Shown piece by piece: positions 1 through 6,273 of a stretch of 7,214 bases of DNA; the first letter of the stretch is position 1; every line of letters begins with the position of its first letter. A program made the translations under genes and the position numbers. The notes under the pieces were generated by a model. The model had not been told where the DNA came from. It made no database searches and was given only the letters and a program-made list of their open reading frames with translations. The stretch is from positions 29,660 through 36,873 of the forward strand of contig PLMF01000042.1 in the NCBI GenBank assembly GCA_003142355.1. Reading direction: 5' to 3'. Source of the DNA: Bryobacterales bacterium (GTDB taxonomy: Bacteria; Acidobacteriota; Terriglobia; Bryobacterales; Bryobacteraceae).

Positions 1-312
1 GTTCAAACCGGCACCGTGACCATCGCCGATCGCGAGGGCATCATCATCGTCTCTCGCAGTTTCAAGTATGAAGGCGCCACCGACACCTTCTTCTACCGCG
101 ATATCACCGACAGCGAGCACAACGCCACGATTCGCACCGGCAAAGACCTCAAGAGCAAGACCAGGTGGGATCACGACGTCCTGAAGGTGACCACCACCGA
201 ATCCGGCGCGGTTACTCTCGAAAGCTACACCCTTACCCCGGATGGCACCATGATGGTCAGCGTCGTAAGGCCGGACCACAAGCCGATCACCCTCTTCTTC
301 CAGCGCCAATAG
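1..312 (+). CDS. Hypothetical protein, C-terminal part (5' end outside window)
   Basis: The frame is open from the first base (GTT CAA ACC GGC ACC ...) to TAG at 310-312, giving 103 visible residues, so the gene starts upstream of the window. A GTG lies at 16-18, but nothing marks it as the true start because the frame stays open before it. The sequence alternates hydrophobic and polar residues with many Thr and Val, ending in the stretch TPDGTMMVSVVRPDHKPITL, which suggests beta strands of a small barrel or sandwich domain. I cannot name a family. The overall pattern resembles short exported proteins common in acidobacterial genomes, but that is an impression, not a match to a motif. No membrane segment or catalytic motif is visible. 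Its stop lies 9 bases from the convergent stop of the S4 protein gene, with no obvious terminator between. Confidence 0.75.
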   Translation, partial: VQTGTVTIADREGIIIVSRSFKYEGATDTFFYRDITDSEHNATIRTGKDLKSKTRWDHDVLKVTTTESGAVTLESYTLTPDGTMMVSVVRPDHKPITLFFQRQ

Positions 313-321
313 AGCGGATTG

Positions 322-702
322 TTACACCCTGCGCCGAAGCCGGTTGATTTCACGGCGGTCGCGTTTCGATGGCTTGCCTTCCCGCAACGCTTCGAAATGC
401 GGCATCGCTTCACGCTCTTCCGCCAACTTTCGCCGCAACTCCCGGCTCGCCTCTGTCTCACGGTAGAGCGTCTGCGCAACCGCCGCCGGGCCGCGCATCT
501 CACTGAGAGCGAGGACCTCCACCTGAAAGTCGCCGCCGTCGTTCTTCACTTCCAGCAGGTCGCCGGTTCGGACCTCGCGCGCCGCCTTGGCTCGTTGCCC
601 ATTGGACTCAATCCTGCCGAGTTCACATGCCCGTCGAGCGAGCGTGCGCGTCTTGAAGAATCGGGCGGCCCAAAGCCACTTGTCCATTCTCACGCCGGTC
701 AT
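322..702 (-). CDS. hslR: S4-domain RNA-binding protein, Hsp15/HslR-like
   Basis: A 126-residue basic protein. Residues 6-50 form an S4 RNA-binding domain that opens with MDKWLWAARFFKTRTLA, nearly the textbook start of Hsp15, followed by GRIESNGQRAKAAREVRTGD, the S4 loop and strand. The C-terminal tail (about 108-126, KPSKRDRREINRLRRR) is the usual Lys/Arg-rich end of the family. E. coli Hsp15 (133 residues) binds stalled 50S subunits carrying a nascent chain and helps recycle them; the same role is inferred here. The chosen ATG at 702 and a second ATG at 687 (MDKW) both lack a strong Shine-Dalgarno, so the start could be five residues later. The gene follows the histidine kinase by 39 bases on the same strand and is probably co-transcribed, though a functional link is not evident. 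GGGAGG at 729-734 is too far upstream (26 bases) to be the ribosome site for either start. Confidence 0.9.
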   Translation of the reverse strand: MTGVRMDKWLWAARFFKTRTLARRACELGRIESNGQRAKAAREVRTGDLLEVKNDGGDFQVEVLALSEMRGPAAVAQTLYRETEASRELRRKLAEEREAMPHFEALREGKPSKRDRREINRLRRRV

Positions 703-741
703 AATCCCATTCTCGTATCGGAACGGGACCTCCCGTGGCGA

Positions 742-3258
742 CTAAGCCGGGACGGCAACCAACGGTTGCTGTGCAAACCACTTTTGCAGGACGGCGCAGA
801 GATCCTCCATGCGGACGGGCTTGGGAAGGTAGTCATCCATCCCGGACTCCAGGCATCGATCGCGCGCGCCAGCCATCGCCTCAGCGGTCATCGCGACGAT
901 GTTGACGTGCCGGCCCGCGCCTTCCCGCCGCCGGATCTCCCGAGCCGCTTCGTAGCCGTCCATCTCAGGCATCTGGCAGTCCATCAGGATGAGGTCGTAT
1001 GGCGCCATGGCCGACATCTGGACGACCTCCAACCCATTCCCTGCCACGTCTGCGCGCAGGCCCAGCTTATGCAGCATCAGAACCGCGACCTTCTGGTTGA
1101 CCACATTGTCCTCAGCGATGAGGACCCGAATCCCCGACCCGGCAAACCTATCCGCAAGGGTCGTCCCCCTGCGGTATTGATCCACCACGGGGGGCGCGGC
1201 GCCGGTGCGCGATCTCTTCACCCAGGCGGTGGCCAGAGCATTCATCAGTTGCGACTGTCTGGCCGGCTTGACTAACCAGGCATCGACACCCGGGACTTCT
1301 TTCGCGCACATCTCTGCCCCGCGGCCGACCGAACTCAGGATGACCAGCACCGCGTCCTGGAGCCTCGGGTCCGCCCTGACCTGAGCCGCTAGTGTTACCC
1401 CCTCCATACCAGGCATCTGGTAATCGAGAACAGCAAAGTGATACGGCGCCCCCGCCTCATACGCGGCCAGCATGACATGGAGGGCCTCTTCGCCGGAAGC
1501 GACACCGTCACCCCGCATACCCCAGGCGGTGATCTGCTCACCGAGCACGCTGCGGTTGACTTTGTTGTCATCGACGATCAGGACCCGCAGACCGTTCAGA
1601 CAGGGCGGCGGACAGGCACGCGCGCGCGGTTCGATATCGAGCAACAACGGCAGTCTGAACCAGAAGGTCGCCCCTTGGCCTGGAGCGCTCTCTGCTCCGA
1701 TCGATCCCCCCATCAACTCCACGAGTTGCTTGCTGATGGCCAAGCCAAGGCCCGTGCCGCCGAATCTCCGGGTCGGCGAACCATCCACCTGGCTGAACTT
1801 CTGAAAGAGGAGATGGATCTTGTCCGGAGGAATGCCTATGCCGGTATCGCAAACCGAGACCCGGATCCACGGCAGGTTCTCGTCAGGCGCTTCCAGTTCC
1901 ACGGTGATGAGGACATGGCCACTGCCCGTAAACTTGACGGCATTGCCTACGAGATTCGTCAACACCTGCTGGATGCGGCTGCCGTCTCCGACTAAATTCC
2001 GCGGCACGCTGTCGGGGTACCGCAGAATCAAGTCCAACCCGGCATCCCTTGCCTTGGGCGCCAGCATCTCTTCCACGTCTTCGATGATCTCCCGCAGGTC
2101 GAAGGGGAAGGACTCCATTCGTAGCTTTCCCGCTTCAATCTTCGAGAAATCCAGGATGTCGTTGATTACCCCGAGGAGGCACTCTCCAGACCGGCGGACG
2201 ATCTCGGCGTACTGGCTTTGATCCGGTGTCAATCCGGAGTCGAGCAGCAGCCCCGTCATGCCGATAATGCCATTCATCGGTGTGCGAATCTCATGACTCA
2301 TGTTGGCCAGGAATTCGCTCTTGGCCCGATTGGCCTGCTCCGCCGCTTTCCTCATTTTCACGAGATACCACGCGAGCCAGGCGAGGAGGACGAGCGCCGC
2401 CCACAATCCGGTGAGTGCCAGTCGAAGGATGCGCGACTGCCGCTCGGCGGCGACCAGTTGGACTAGCGTGCGCACCTCACTCAAGCCCACATAGGCGTAT
2501 CTGCCCAGAATTCCACCCAGTTCGCCGTCTTCGGCCATTTTGAGAATCTCGGCGCGAAGCCGGTCCGCAACGGCGGCGCTTTCGCGCGTGGAACCGACAC
2601 CTAAACGAACCGTCAGGTCGGGCAAATGGTACACCTGAAACTTCTCTCCAGGACAGTTCGCGGCGCTATCCCGCAGGAGAATATTGGCTTGATGGACCGA
2701 GAGAAACAGGAACGGAAACCGTCCCTCACAAAACGGCGCACTCAACCCTGTCGGATCTGGAAATGACTGCAAACGCGCTTTGGACCAGCGCTTACGCAGC
2801 AATATCACATAGAGGGCAGGGCCTGAGTAGTGGATCGTGCCCTCGAAATCCCTCGGTGGCAACCGGGTACCGGCGCCCTCTGCGATCAGGTAGTTGTCCG
2901 AGACCATCCACGGGTCCGAGACCCGAGCGAAGTAGCGGCGTTCCGGCAGATCCGCCAGGAGCGGCCACAAGTCGACCGATTTGTTACGCAGGGCCTCGAC
3001 CGAGAGAGTCGCATCGAATATCCAATCCAGCCTGATGCCTGCCCGTTGAGCAGCCGAAGCCACGACATCGACGGCGAACCCGGTCGGATTTTCGTCCGCG
3101 CGGCGCATCTGGAATGGCGGATTCTCGTTGTAGCCGATCTTGTACGTCCGGTCCTTGTCGACGGAGCCCGGCCACATGGCGACACATGCAATGATCAGGC
3201 CCGCGCCCGCTATTGCGGCTGCCGCTTGTATCCGGGCAATTTTGAGACCTCTGATCAT
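742..3258 (-). CDS. Hybrid sensor histidine kinase with periplasmic solute-binding domain and two receiver domains
   Basis: 838 residues, membrane-bound. An N-terminal membrane segment (about 10-30) is followed by a periplasmic region (about 36-260) resembling bacterial extracellular solute-binding family 3 ([10 protein letters not shown] at 41-50, [25 protein letters not shown]), which typically binds amino acids. It contains Cys177 and Cys202, a possible disulfide. A second membrane segment spans about 278-300. The cytoplasmic part has HisKA with phospho-acceptor His322 (SHEIRTP 321-327), HATPase with N-box [10 protein letters not shown] 435-444, G1 DTGIGIP 471-477 and G2 [10 protein letters not shown] 500-509. 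Receiver 1 (about 557-680) has Asp563/564, acceptor Asp612 and Lys664; receiver 2 (about 710-830) has Glu716/Asp717, acceptor Asp760, Thr791 and Lys813. All key residues are present. There is no C-terminal HPt domain and no response regulator gene nearby. The ATG at 3258 is chosen because it includes the first membrane segment; GGAG lies 14 bases upstream, longer than usual. The ligand is unknown. Confidence 0.95.
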   Translation of the reverse strand: MIRGLKIARIQAAAAIAGAGLIIACVAMWPGSVDKDRTYKIGYNENPPFQMRRADENPTGFAVDVVASAAQRAGIRLDWIFDATLSVEALRNKSVDLWPLLADLPERRYFARVSDPWMVSDNYLIAEGAGTRLPPRDFEGTIHYSGPALYVILLRKRWSKARLQSFPDPTGLSAPFCEGRFPFLFLSVHQANILLRDSAANCPGEKFQVYHLPDLTVRLGVGSTRESAAVADRLRAEILKMAEDGELGGILGRYAYVGLSEVRTLVQLVAAERQSRILRLALTGLWAALVLLAWLAWYLVKMRKAAEQANRAKSEFLANMSHEIRTPMNGIIGMTGLLLDSGLTPDQSQYAEIVRRSGECLLGVINDILDFSKIEAGKLRMESFPFDLREIIEDVEEMLAPKARDAGLDLILRYPDSVPRNLVGDGSRIQQVLTNLVGNAVKFTGSGHVLITVELEAPDENLPWIRVSVCDTGIGIPPDKIHLLFQKFSQVDGSPTRRFGGTGLGLAISKQLVELMGGSIGAESAPGQGATFWFRLPLLLDIEPRARACPPPCLNGLRVLIVDDNKVNRSVLGEQITAWGMRGDGVASGEEALHVMLAAYEAGAPYHFAVLDYQMPGMEGVTLAAQVRADPRLQDAVLVILSSVGRGAEMCAKEVPGVDAWLVKPARQSQLMNALATAWVKRSRTGAAPPVVDQYRRGTTLADRFAGSGIRVLIAEDNVVNQKVAVLMLHKLGLRADVAGNGLEVVQMSAMAPYDLILMDCQMPEMDGYEAAREIRRREGAGRHVNIVAMTAEAMAGARDRCLESGMDDYLPKPVRMEDLCAVLQKWFAQQPLVAVPA

Positions 3259-3683
3259 GCAATACTCATGGACTCCAGGACTCCGCCAAAGGCCGCACGT
3301 CGGGACCGACTGGCGCGTGCTGCAGAGCTGTTTTGCTCCTGGAATCCATGCAATCCGGCGCTGCTATCACATCGGCGGTGCCTTCAGATAGCAAGTGCAA
3401 CTGCCAAAAATCGGTCTCAGTCTGCTCCTATAGTCACCATATCGGCATGTTAAGAATTATCTCTAGGTGAGACTGCGGCAAGCCGGAGGTCGTGGCCGCC
3501 GCGAAAGTGAGCAAACCTTTCTCCGTCACGTCATTTTTCAGCCAAATTCTTACTGATTCTAGAGCCCTTAAGCCCCGGACCGACCCGGCATCCCGCACCA
3601 GCGCCGCATCGACGCCGCCGAGCCCGCCTTTCACCGCGCCCTCGTGGCACTCCAGAAGATCGAATCCCGCGCCCCGCAACCCG

Positions 3684-3755
3684 GCGAGCGCAGCGAGCCG
3701 GCCCCGATCGCCGGCCCCTGGCCCCCGACCCCCGGCCCCGCGAACGAAGCGAGCC
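3684..3755. repeat. Short imperfect direct repeats in a C-rich block
   Basis: GCGAGCGCAGCGAGCC (3684-3699) and GCGAACGAAGCGAGCC (3740-3755) match at 14 of 16 bases. Between and beside them CCGGCCCC occurs three times (3698-3705, 3711-3718, 3732-3739). The two 16-base copies sit in different phases of the possible reading frame, so the similarity is at DNA level and not a protein repeat. Function unknown; it may be local slippage or a dispersed genomic repeat. Confidence 0.4.
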
Positions 3756-3787
3756 AGGTCCCATCGTGCGCCACCGCGACTGGTGGT

Positions 3788-3793
3788 TATAAT
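3788..3793 (+). promoter_or_regulatory. Perfect -10 box (TATAAT) upstream of zinc-ribbon gene
   Basis: TATAAT stands in an AT-rich patch inside very GC-rich surroundings, so it stands out. Transcription would begin near 3800, giving a leader of about 25 bases before the TTG start at 3826. The -35 position (around 3764-3770, TCGTGCG) matches the sigma-70 consensus poorly, and there is no TGn extension. This would be the promoter for the zinc-ribbon gene and probably the reductase behind it. Confidence 0.4.
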
Positions 3794-3814
3794 ACTACCT
3801 AGGCCCCTGAATAC

Positions 3815-3818
3815 GAGG
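3815..3818 (+). promoter_or_regulatory. Ribosome binding site deciding the TTG start at 3826
   Basis: GAGG ends 7 bases before TTG 3826. The frame is closed by TGA at 3808-3810 just upstream, and the next in-frame ATG (3940) would cut off the zinc ribbon and much of the membrane segment. Site and stop together support TTG as the true start. Confidence 0.6.
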
Positions 3819-3825
3819 CGCTGAA

Positions 3826-4266
3826 TTGCTCACATGTCCCGAATGCGAGATTTGTCTGGCGGATGGCACCTACCGGTGCCCCGTGTGCGGTCGGCTGCTG
3901 GTCCTGCCGAGGAGAGCCATCCTGACAGTCGGGGTGGTGCTGATGGCGTTGCTGGTCCTGGCTCTTTGGCGATCCGGCCCAGTCAAGAACAAGCTGGCCT
4001 GGGGAGAGACCAGGCCGACGGACGCCTACCAGGCCGCCGTGGCATTCGTCGGCAAGGAACCCGCCGTGCGCGGCGCGGTGAATTTCGGCAAGTTGGAAGA
4101 GACCGTGATCGAACGCTGGGATGTCGGCCGCTGGCGGGTTTCGGGTTACGTCGATACGCAACCGAAACCCGGCGTCAAGATCCACACGCTCTACTACTGC
4201 GTCTTGCAGTATAACGGGGCTGACCGCTGGGCCATCGAGGATATGCAGTTCGAAAGGGTTGAGTAG
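3826..4266 (+). CDS. Membrane-anchored zinc-ribbon protein, function unknown
   Basis: 146 residues from a TTG start supported by GAGG 7 bases upstream and an in-frame stop at 3808. The N-terminus is a short zinc ribbon: CPEC at 4-7 and CPVC at 18-21, with an extra Cys10. Arg29-Arg30 then precede one membrane segment (about 31-48, rich in Val/Leu), so the ribbon is predicted cytoplasmic and the C-terminal domain (about 55-146) extracytoplasmic. That domain, with AYQAAVAFVGKEPAV near 58-72, WRVSGYVDTQ near 103-112, YYCVLQYNGADRWAIEDMQF near its end, follows a pattern I associate with uncharacterised domains found behind zinc ribbons in many bacteria (AYxxAxxFV ... W.V.gyVD ... W.l..l.f). The biochemical role is not known. 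It ends 23 bases before the reductase ATG and is likely co-transcribed with it. An overlapping frame at 3834-4214 is a shadow. Confidence 0.8.
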   Translation: MLTCPECEICLADGTYRCPVCGRLLVLPRRAILTVGVVLMALLVLALWRSGPVKNKLAWGETRPTDAYQAAVAFVGKEPAVRGAVNFGKLEETVIERWDVGRWRVSGYVDTQPKPGVKIHTLYYCVLQYNGADRWAIEDMQFERVE

Positions 4267-4282
4267 GGGCCGGGGGAGGCCC
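4266..4282 (+). promoter_or_regulatory. Ribosome binding site in a small hairpin loop
   Basis: GGGGGAGG (4272-4279) is the ribosome site for ATG 4290, 10 bases away. It is flanked by GGGCC (4267-4271) and GGCCC (4278-4282), which can pair as a 5-bp all-GC stem with the loop GGGGGA. The last two bases of the site fall in the stem. The structure begins directly after the TAG of the upstream gene (4264-4266), so ribosomes finishing that gene would open it. Confidence 0.4.
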
Positions 4283-4289
4283 GACTTCC

Positions 4290-5165
4290 ATGCGGATTGG
4301 TTTCATCGGACTGGGGAAAATGGGCTCGGCCATGGCGCGCAACCTGCTGCGCGCCGGTCACCAGGTGGCCGTCTACAATCGCAGCCGCCAGAAGGCGGAA
4401 GCGCTGGCCGGCGAGGGTGCCCGCGCCGCCGATTCACCCGCGGACGCCTGTCGCGAATCCCAAGCTGTGATGACCATGCTGGCCGACGATGGGGCCGTCG
4501 AGCAGGTCGTCTTCGGCGAAAATGGCGTGGCCTCCGCGCTGTCGAGCGGCGCCGTCCACGTCTCGAGCAGCACCATCGGTACGGCGCTGGCACGGCGGCT
4601 CGCCGCCGCGCACGCCCAGCGGGGGCAGGGATACCTGAGTGCTCCCGTTTTCGGCCGTCCCGAGGCGGCGGAGAGCGGGAAGCTCATGGTGGTGGCCGCC
4701 GGTCCCAGCGAGCTGGTGGAACTCTGCCGTCCGCTGTTCGACGCCATCGGACGCCAGATCTCAGTGGCCGGCTCCGAGCCGTGGCAGGCCAACGCCGTGA
4801 AGCTGTGCGGGAATTTCATGCTGGCGAGCGTGATCGAGGCGTTCGGGGAAGCCTTCGCAACGCTGCGAAAAGCGGGCGTCGATCCGCACGTTTTCCTGGA
4901 AATCATCGACAGCTTATTTGCGTCGCCGGTCTACGGAAACTACGGGCGCATGATCGCCGAGGAGCGGTTCTCCCCGGCCGGATTCGCCTTGAAGCTGGGG
5001 CTGAAGGACATGCGCCTGCTGCTCGAAACGGCCGCGGAGTGCGCTGCCCCCATGCCGCTGGCCAGCCTCATTCGCGATCATTTCCTCTCCGCGGTGGCGC
5101 ATGGGCAAGCGGAGATGGATTGGTCCAGCATGGCGCAGGTGCCGGCCCGGAACGCGGGGCTCTGA
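4290..5165 (+). CDS. NAD(P)-dependent oxidoreductase, beta-hydroxyacid dehydrogenase (3-hydroxyisobutyrate dehydrogenase-like) family
   Basis: 291 residues, the usual length for this family. The Rossmann N-terminus starts at once with MRIGFIGLGKMGSAMARNLL; GLGKMG is at 7-12. The end of the second strand reads VYNRS (28-32), where Asn-Arg rather than Asp favours NADPH. The substrate-side motif is SAPVFGRP (117-124) instead of the classic DAPVSGG. The catalytic lysine of the family is Lys171 in KLCGN (171-175), with Asn175, and Lys239 stands in LGLKDM (236-241). The second half is helical, as expected for the dimer domain. Family members reduce semialdehydes or beta-keto acids, or oxidise beta-hydroxy acids; the substrate here cannot be read from sequence. 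The ATG is supported by GGGGGAGG 10 bases upstream. The gene follows the zinc-ribbon gene by 23 bases and converges on the peptidase gene with 10 bases between stops. Confidence 0.92.
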   Translation: MRIGFIGLGKMGSAMARNLLRAGHQVAVYNRSRQKAEALAGEGARAADSPADACRESQAVMTMLADDGAVEQVVFGENGVASALSSGAVHVSSSTIGTALARRLAAAHAQRGQGYLSAPVFGRPEAAESGKLMVVAAGPSELVELCRPLFDAIGRQISVAGSEPWQANAVKLCGNFMLASVIEAFGEAFATLRKAGVDPHVFLEIIDSLFASPVYGNYGRMIAEERFSPAGFALKLGLKDMRLLLETAAECAAPMPLASLIRDHFLSAVAHGQAEMDWSSMAQVPARNAGL

Positions 5166-5186
5166 GCGCGCCGGCTCACTGTTTTT
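5163..5186 (+). terminator. Intrinsic-terminator-like hairpin built from two convergent stop codons
   Basis: TGAGC (5163-5167) pairs with GCTCA (5174-5178) around the loop GCGCCG, followed by CT, G and a run of five T (5182-5186). The left arm contains the reductase stop TGA (5163-5165) and the right arm the complement of the peptidase stop (5176-5178). The T run follows only in the plus direction, so it would stop transcription from the reductase side. The stem is short (5 bp), so efficiency is uncertain. Confidence 0.4.
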
Positions 5187-6273
5187 CGCGGGCCTGCATG
5201 TAGCGGGCGGTTTTGGGATTGGCTTTGTTCCACTGCGGGGCTTCGGCGCTGTCCGCAATGCGGTAAACGCCCAACGCCACGGCGCCGTCCACCTTGGCCA
5301 TGTTGTCATAGTCGAGCTTGGGCCACTCGTCGCCGGGGCGGTGATAGTCCGGAAAGATGTAACTGACCGAAAGCGTGGTCGAAGGAACGCCGGCGTCGGC
5401 AAAGGCGGCGTTGTCGCTGCGGCCGAAAAACGAATCGCTGTTCTGTTCGTGCTTCACCACCCGGATGCCAGTTTCCTCCCCGGCCTTGCTCAAGAACGCG
5501 GCGATGTCGGTGTAGTCGAAGCCCGTGAGGTTGAACTGGAGCAGGCGCGGTCCCTCGGTGTCGTCCGTGCGGCCGAGCTGCTCCAGGTTGATATCGGCCA
5601 CGGTCTTCGCCAGCGAAAATACGGGGTGCCGGCAATAGTAACGCGAGCCCAGCTCGCCCAGTTCCTCGCCGAATAACGTCATAAAGACTATGCTGCGCCT
5701 GGGCCTCTGGGCGAGCGCGGCGAGCGCTTTCGCAATCTCGACCACGGACGACGTGCCGCTGGCGTCATCGTTGGCGCCGTTGAATATGTGGTCGCCATCG
5801 CCCGAGCCGCGAATGCCCAGGTGATCGTAGTGCGCGGTGAGCACCAGGTACGTGTCTTTCAGCACCGGGTCGGAGCCGCGCAGAACGCCGATCACGTTGC
5901 GCAGCTTGAGGGGCTGCTGCGCAATCGGCGTCAGGACGTGAGCCGCCATCGAGCCTCGGTCCACCTTGATCTTCTGGCCGCCAATCTCGAGCGTCAGCTC
6001 CACTCCCTCCGGACTTCTGCCGATGGAGTTGAAGTCCGCGGTCTGGAAGTAGCCGTCGTCGCCGGCCGGCTCCAGGCCCGCGCGGCGAAACTCCGCGGCG
6101 ATGTATTCGGCAGCGATATCGAGGCCCTTGGAGGGCGTGCCCCGGCCCTCCAGCGCGTCGGAGGCGAGAAAGGAAACGTCGGCTTTCAAATCGTTAGCGG
6201 TGACCTTCGGCTGCACCTGCGCCGCGGCGCCAGCGGCCACGATCGCCGCGAAAACGGCAGTGGCGAATCTCAT
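5176..6273 (-). CDS. M28-family zinc metallopeptidase, secreted aminopeptidase-like
   Basis: 365 residues. The start is placed at ATG 6273 because MRFATAVFAAIVAAGAAAQ is a good signal peptide (cleavage near 18-19), GAGGAG lies 4 bases upstream, and the ATG overlaps the stop of the transporter as ATGA; the longer reading from 6348 is transporter sequence in another frame. The M28 di-zinc site is recognisable: His148 in TAHYDHLG, bridging Asp169 in GANDDASG, catalytic Glu203 and ligand Glu204 in FGEELGELGS, Glu231 in INLEQLGR where many relatives have Asp, and His311 in DYHRPGDEW. The peptidase domain covers about 120-340; residues 30-115 are the usual N-terminal extension with LASDALEGRGTPSKG. 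It is predicted to remove N-terminal residues from peptides in the periplasm or outside. The gene is translated in coupling with the OPT transporter upstream. Substrate preference is unknown. Confidence 0.93.
   Translation of the reverse strand: MRFATAVFAAIVAAGAAAQVQPKVTANDLKADVSFLASDALEGRGTPSKGLDIAAEYIAAEFRRAGLEPAGDDGYFQTADFNSIGRSPEGVELTLEIGGQKIKVDRGSMAAHVLTPIAQQPLKLRNVIGVLRGSDPVLKDTYLVLTAHYDHLGIRGSGDGDHIFNGANDDASGTSSVVEIAKALAALAQRPRRSIVFMTLFGEELGELGSRYYCRHPVFSLAKTVADINLEQLGRTDDTEGPRLLQFNLTGFDYTDIAAFLSKAGEETGIRVVKHEQNSDSFFGRSDNAAFADAGVPSTTLSVSYIFPDYHRPGDEWPKLDYDNMAKVDGAVALGVYRIADSAEAPQWNKANPKTARYMQAREKQ

Larger units (their letters stand above)
3572..3802 (+). pseudogene. Possible decayed gene fragment (uncertain)
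   Basis: Between TAA at 3569-3571 and TAG at 3800-3802 one plus-strand frame reads without a stop and without an ATG. Its middle part reads like a helical protein, HQRRIDAAEPAFHRALVALQ, followed by KIES and then a Pro/Ala-rich tail. The Arg/Ala/aromatic spacing of the helix looks protein-like, while the tail is low complexity. It has no start codon or ribosome site. One reading is the leftover 3' end of a short lineage-specific gene; the other is chance openness in GC-rich DNA. I lean only slightly toward the first. Confidence 0.2.
3259..3825. other. Divergent intergenic region between kinase and zinc-ribbon gene
   Basis: 567 bases with no convincing protein gene. It should contain the promoters of the minus-strand kinase operon and of the plus-strand gene at 3826. 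Near the kinase there are two tiny minus-strand reading frames (27 codons from ATG 3349, then 4 codons from ATG 3269), each overlapping the next start by ATGA, and a tandem GGAGTCCTGGAGTCC (3270-3284, minus strand). An AT-richer island lies at 3429-3465; on the minus strand it holds TTAACA (3448-3453) and TATAGG (3427-3432) separated by 15 bases, a weak possible kinase promoter. Positions 3572-3802 are C-rich and slightly repetitive. A TATAAT stands at 3788-3793. Open frames on either strand here (for example 3434-3679 minus and 3492-3824 plus) are low-complexity Pro/Ala/Arg translations without recognisable domains. Confidence 0.7.

Noticed and set aside
306..320. CAAT/ATTG inverted repeat between the convergent genes at 312 and 322 as a terminator
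   Set aside because: The stem is only four weak pairs and no T run follows in either direction.
319..1275. Long plus-strand open frame (318 codons) opposite the S4 gene and the kinase receiver domains
   Set aside because: It lies wholly antisense to two well-supported genes, spans their junction, and its translation has no domain or normal composition; GC-rich codon bias on the other strand keeps it open.
1438..1995. Plus-strand open frame (185 codons) opposite the kinase core
   Set aside because: Antisense to the HATPase and first receiver, whose motifs are all intact on the minus strand; no ribosome site or family pattern.
3427..3435. Minus-strand GACTATAGG resembling the end of a T7-type promoter
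   Set aside because: Only nine bases match and the rest of the phage promoter is absent; no phage genes are nearby.
3434..3679. Minus-strand open frame (81 codons) in the intergenic region
   Set aside because: No ribosome site and no recognisable domain; half of it is antisense to the C-rich block.
4121..5203. Plus-strand open frame (360 codons) overlapping the end of the zinc-ribbon gene and all of the reductase
   Set aside because: It runs in another frame of the reductase, is Arg/Gly/Ala-rich and lacks any fold signature, while the reductase frame has a complete motif set.
5101..5676. Plus-strand open frame (191 codons) opposite the peptidase C-terminus
   Set aside because: Antisense shadow of the M28 gene; its hydrophobic look comes from complementing acidic and polar codons.
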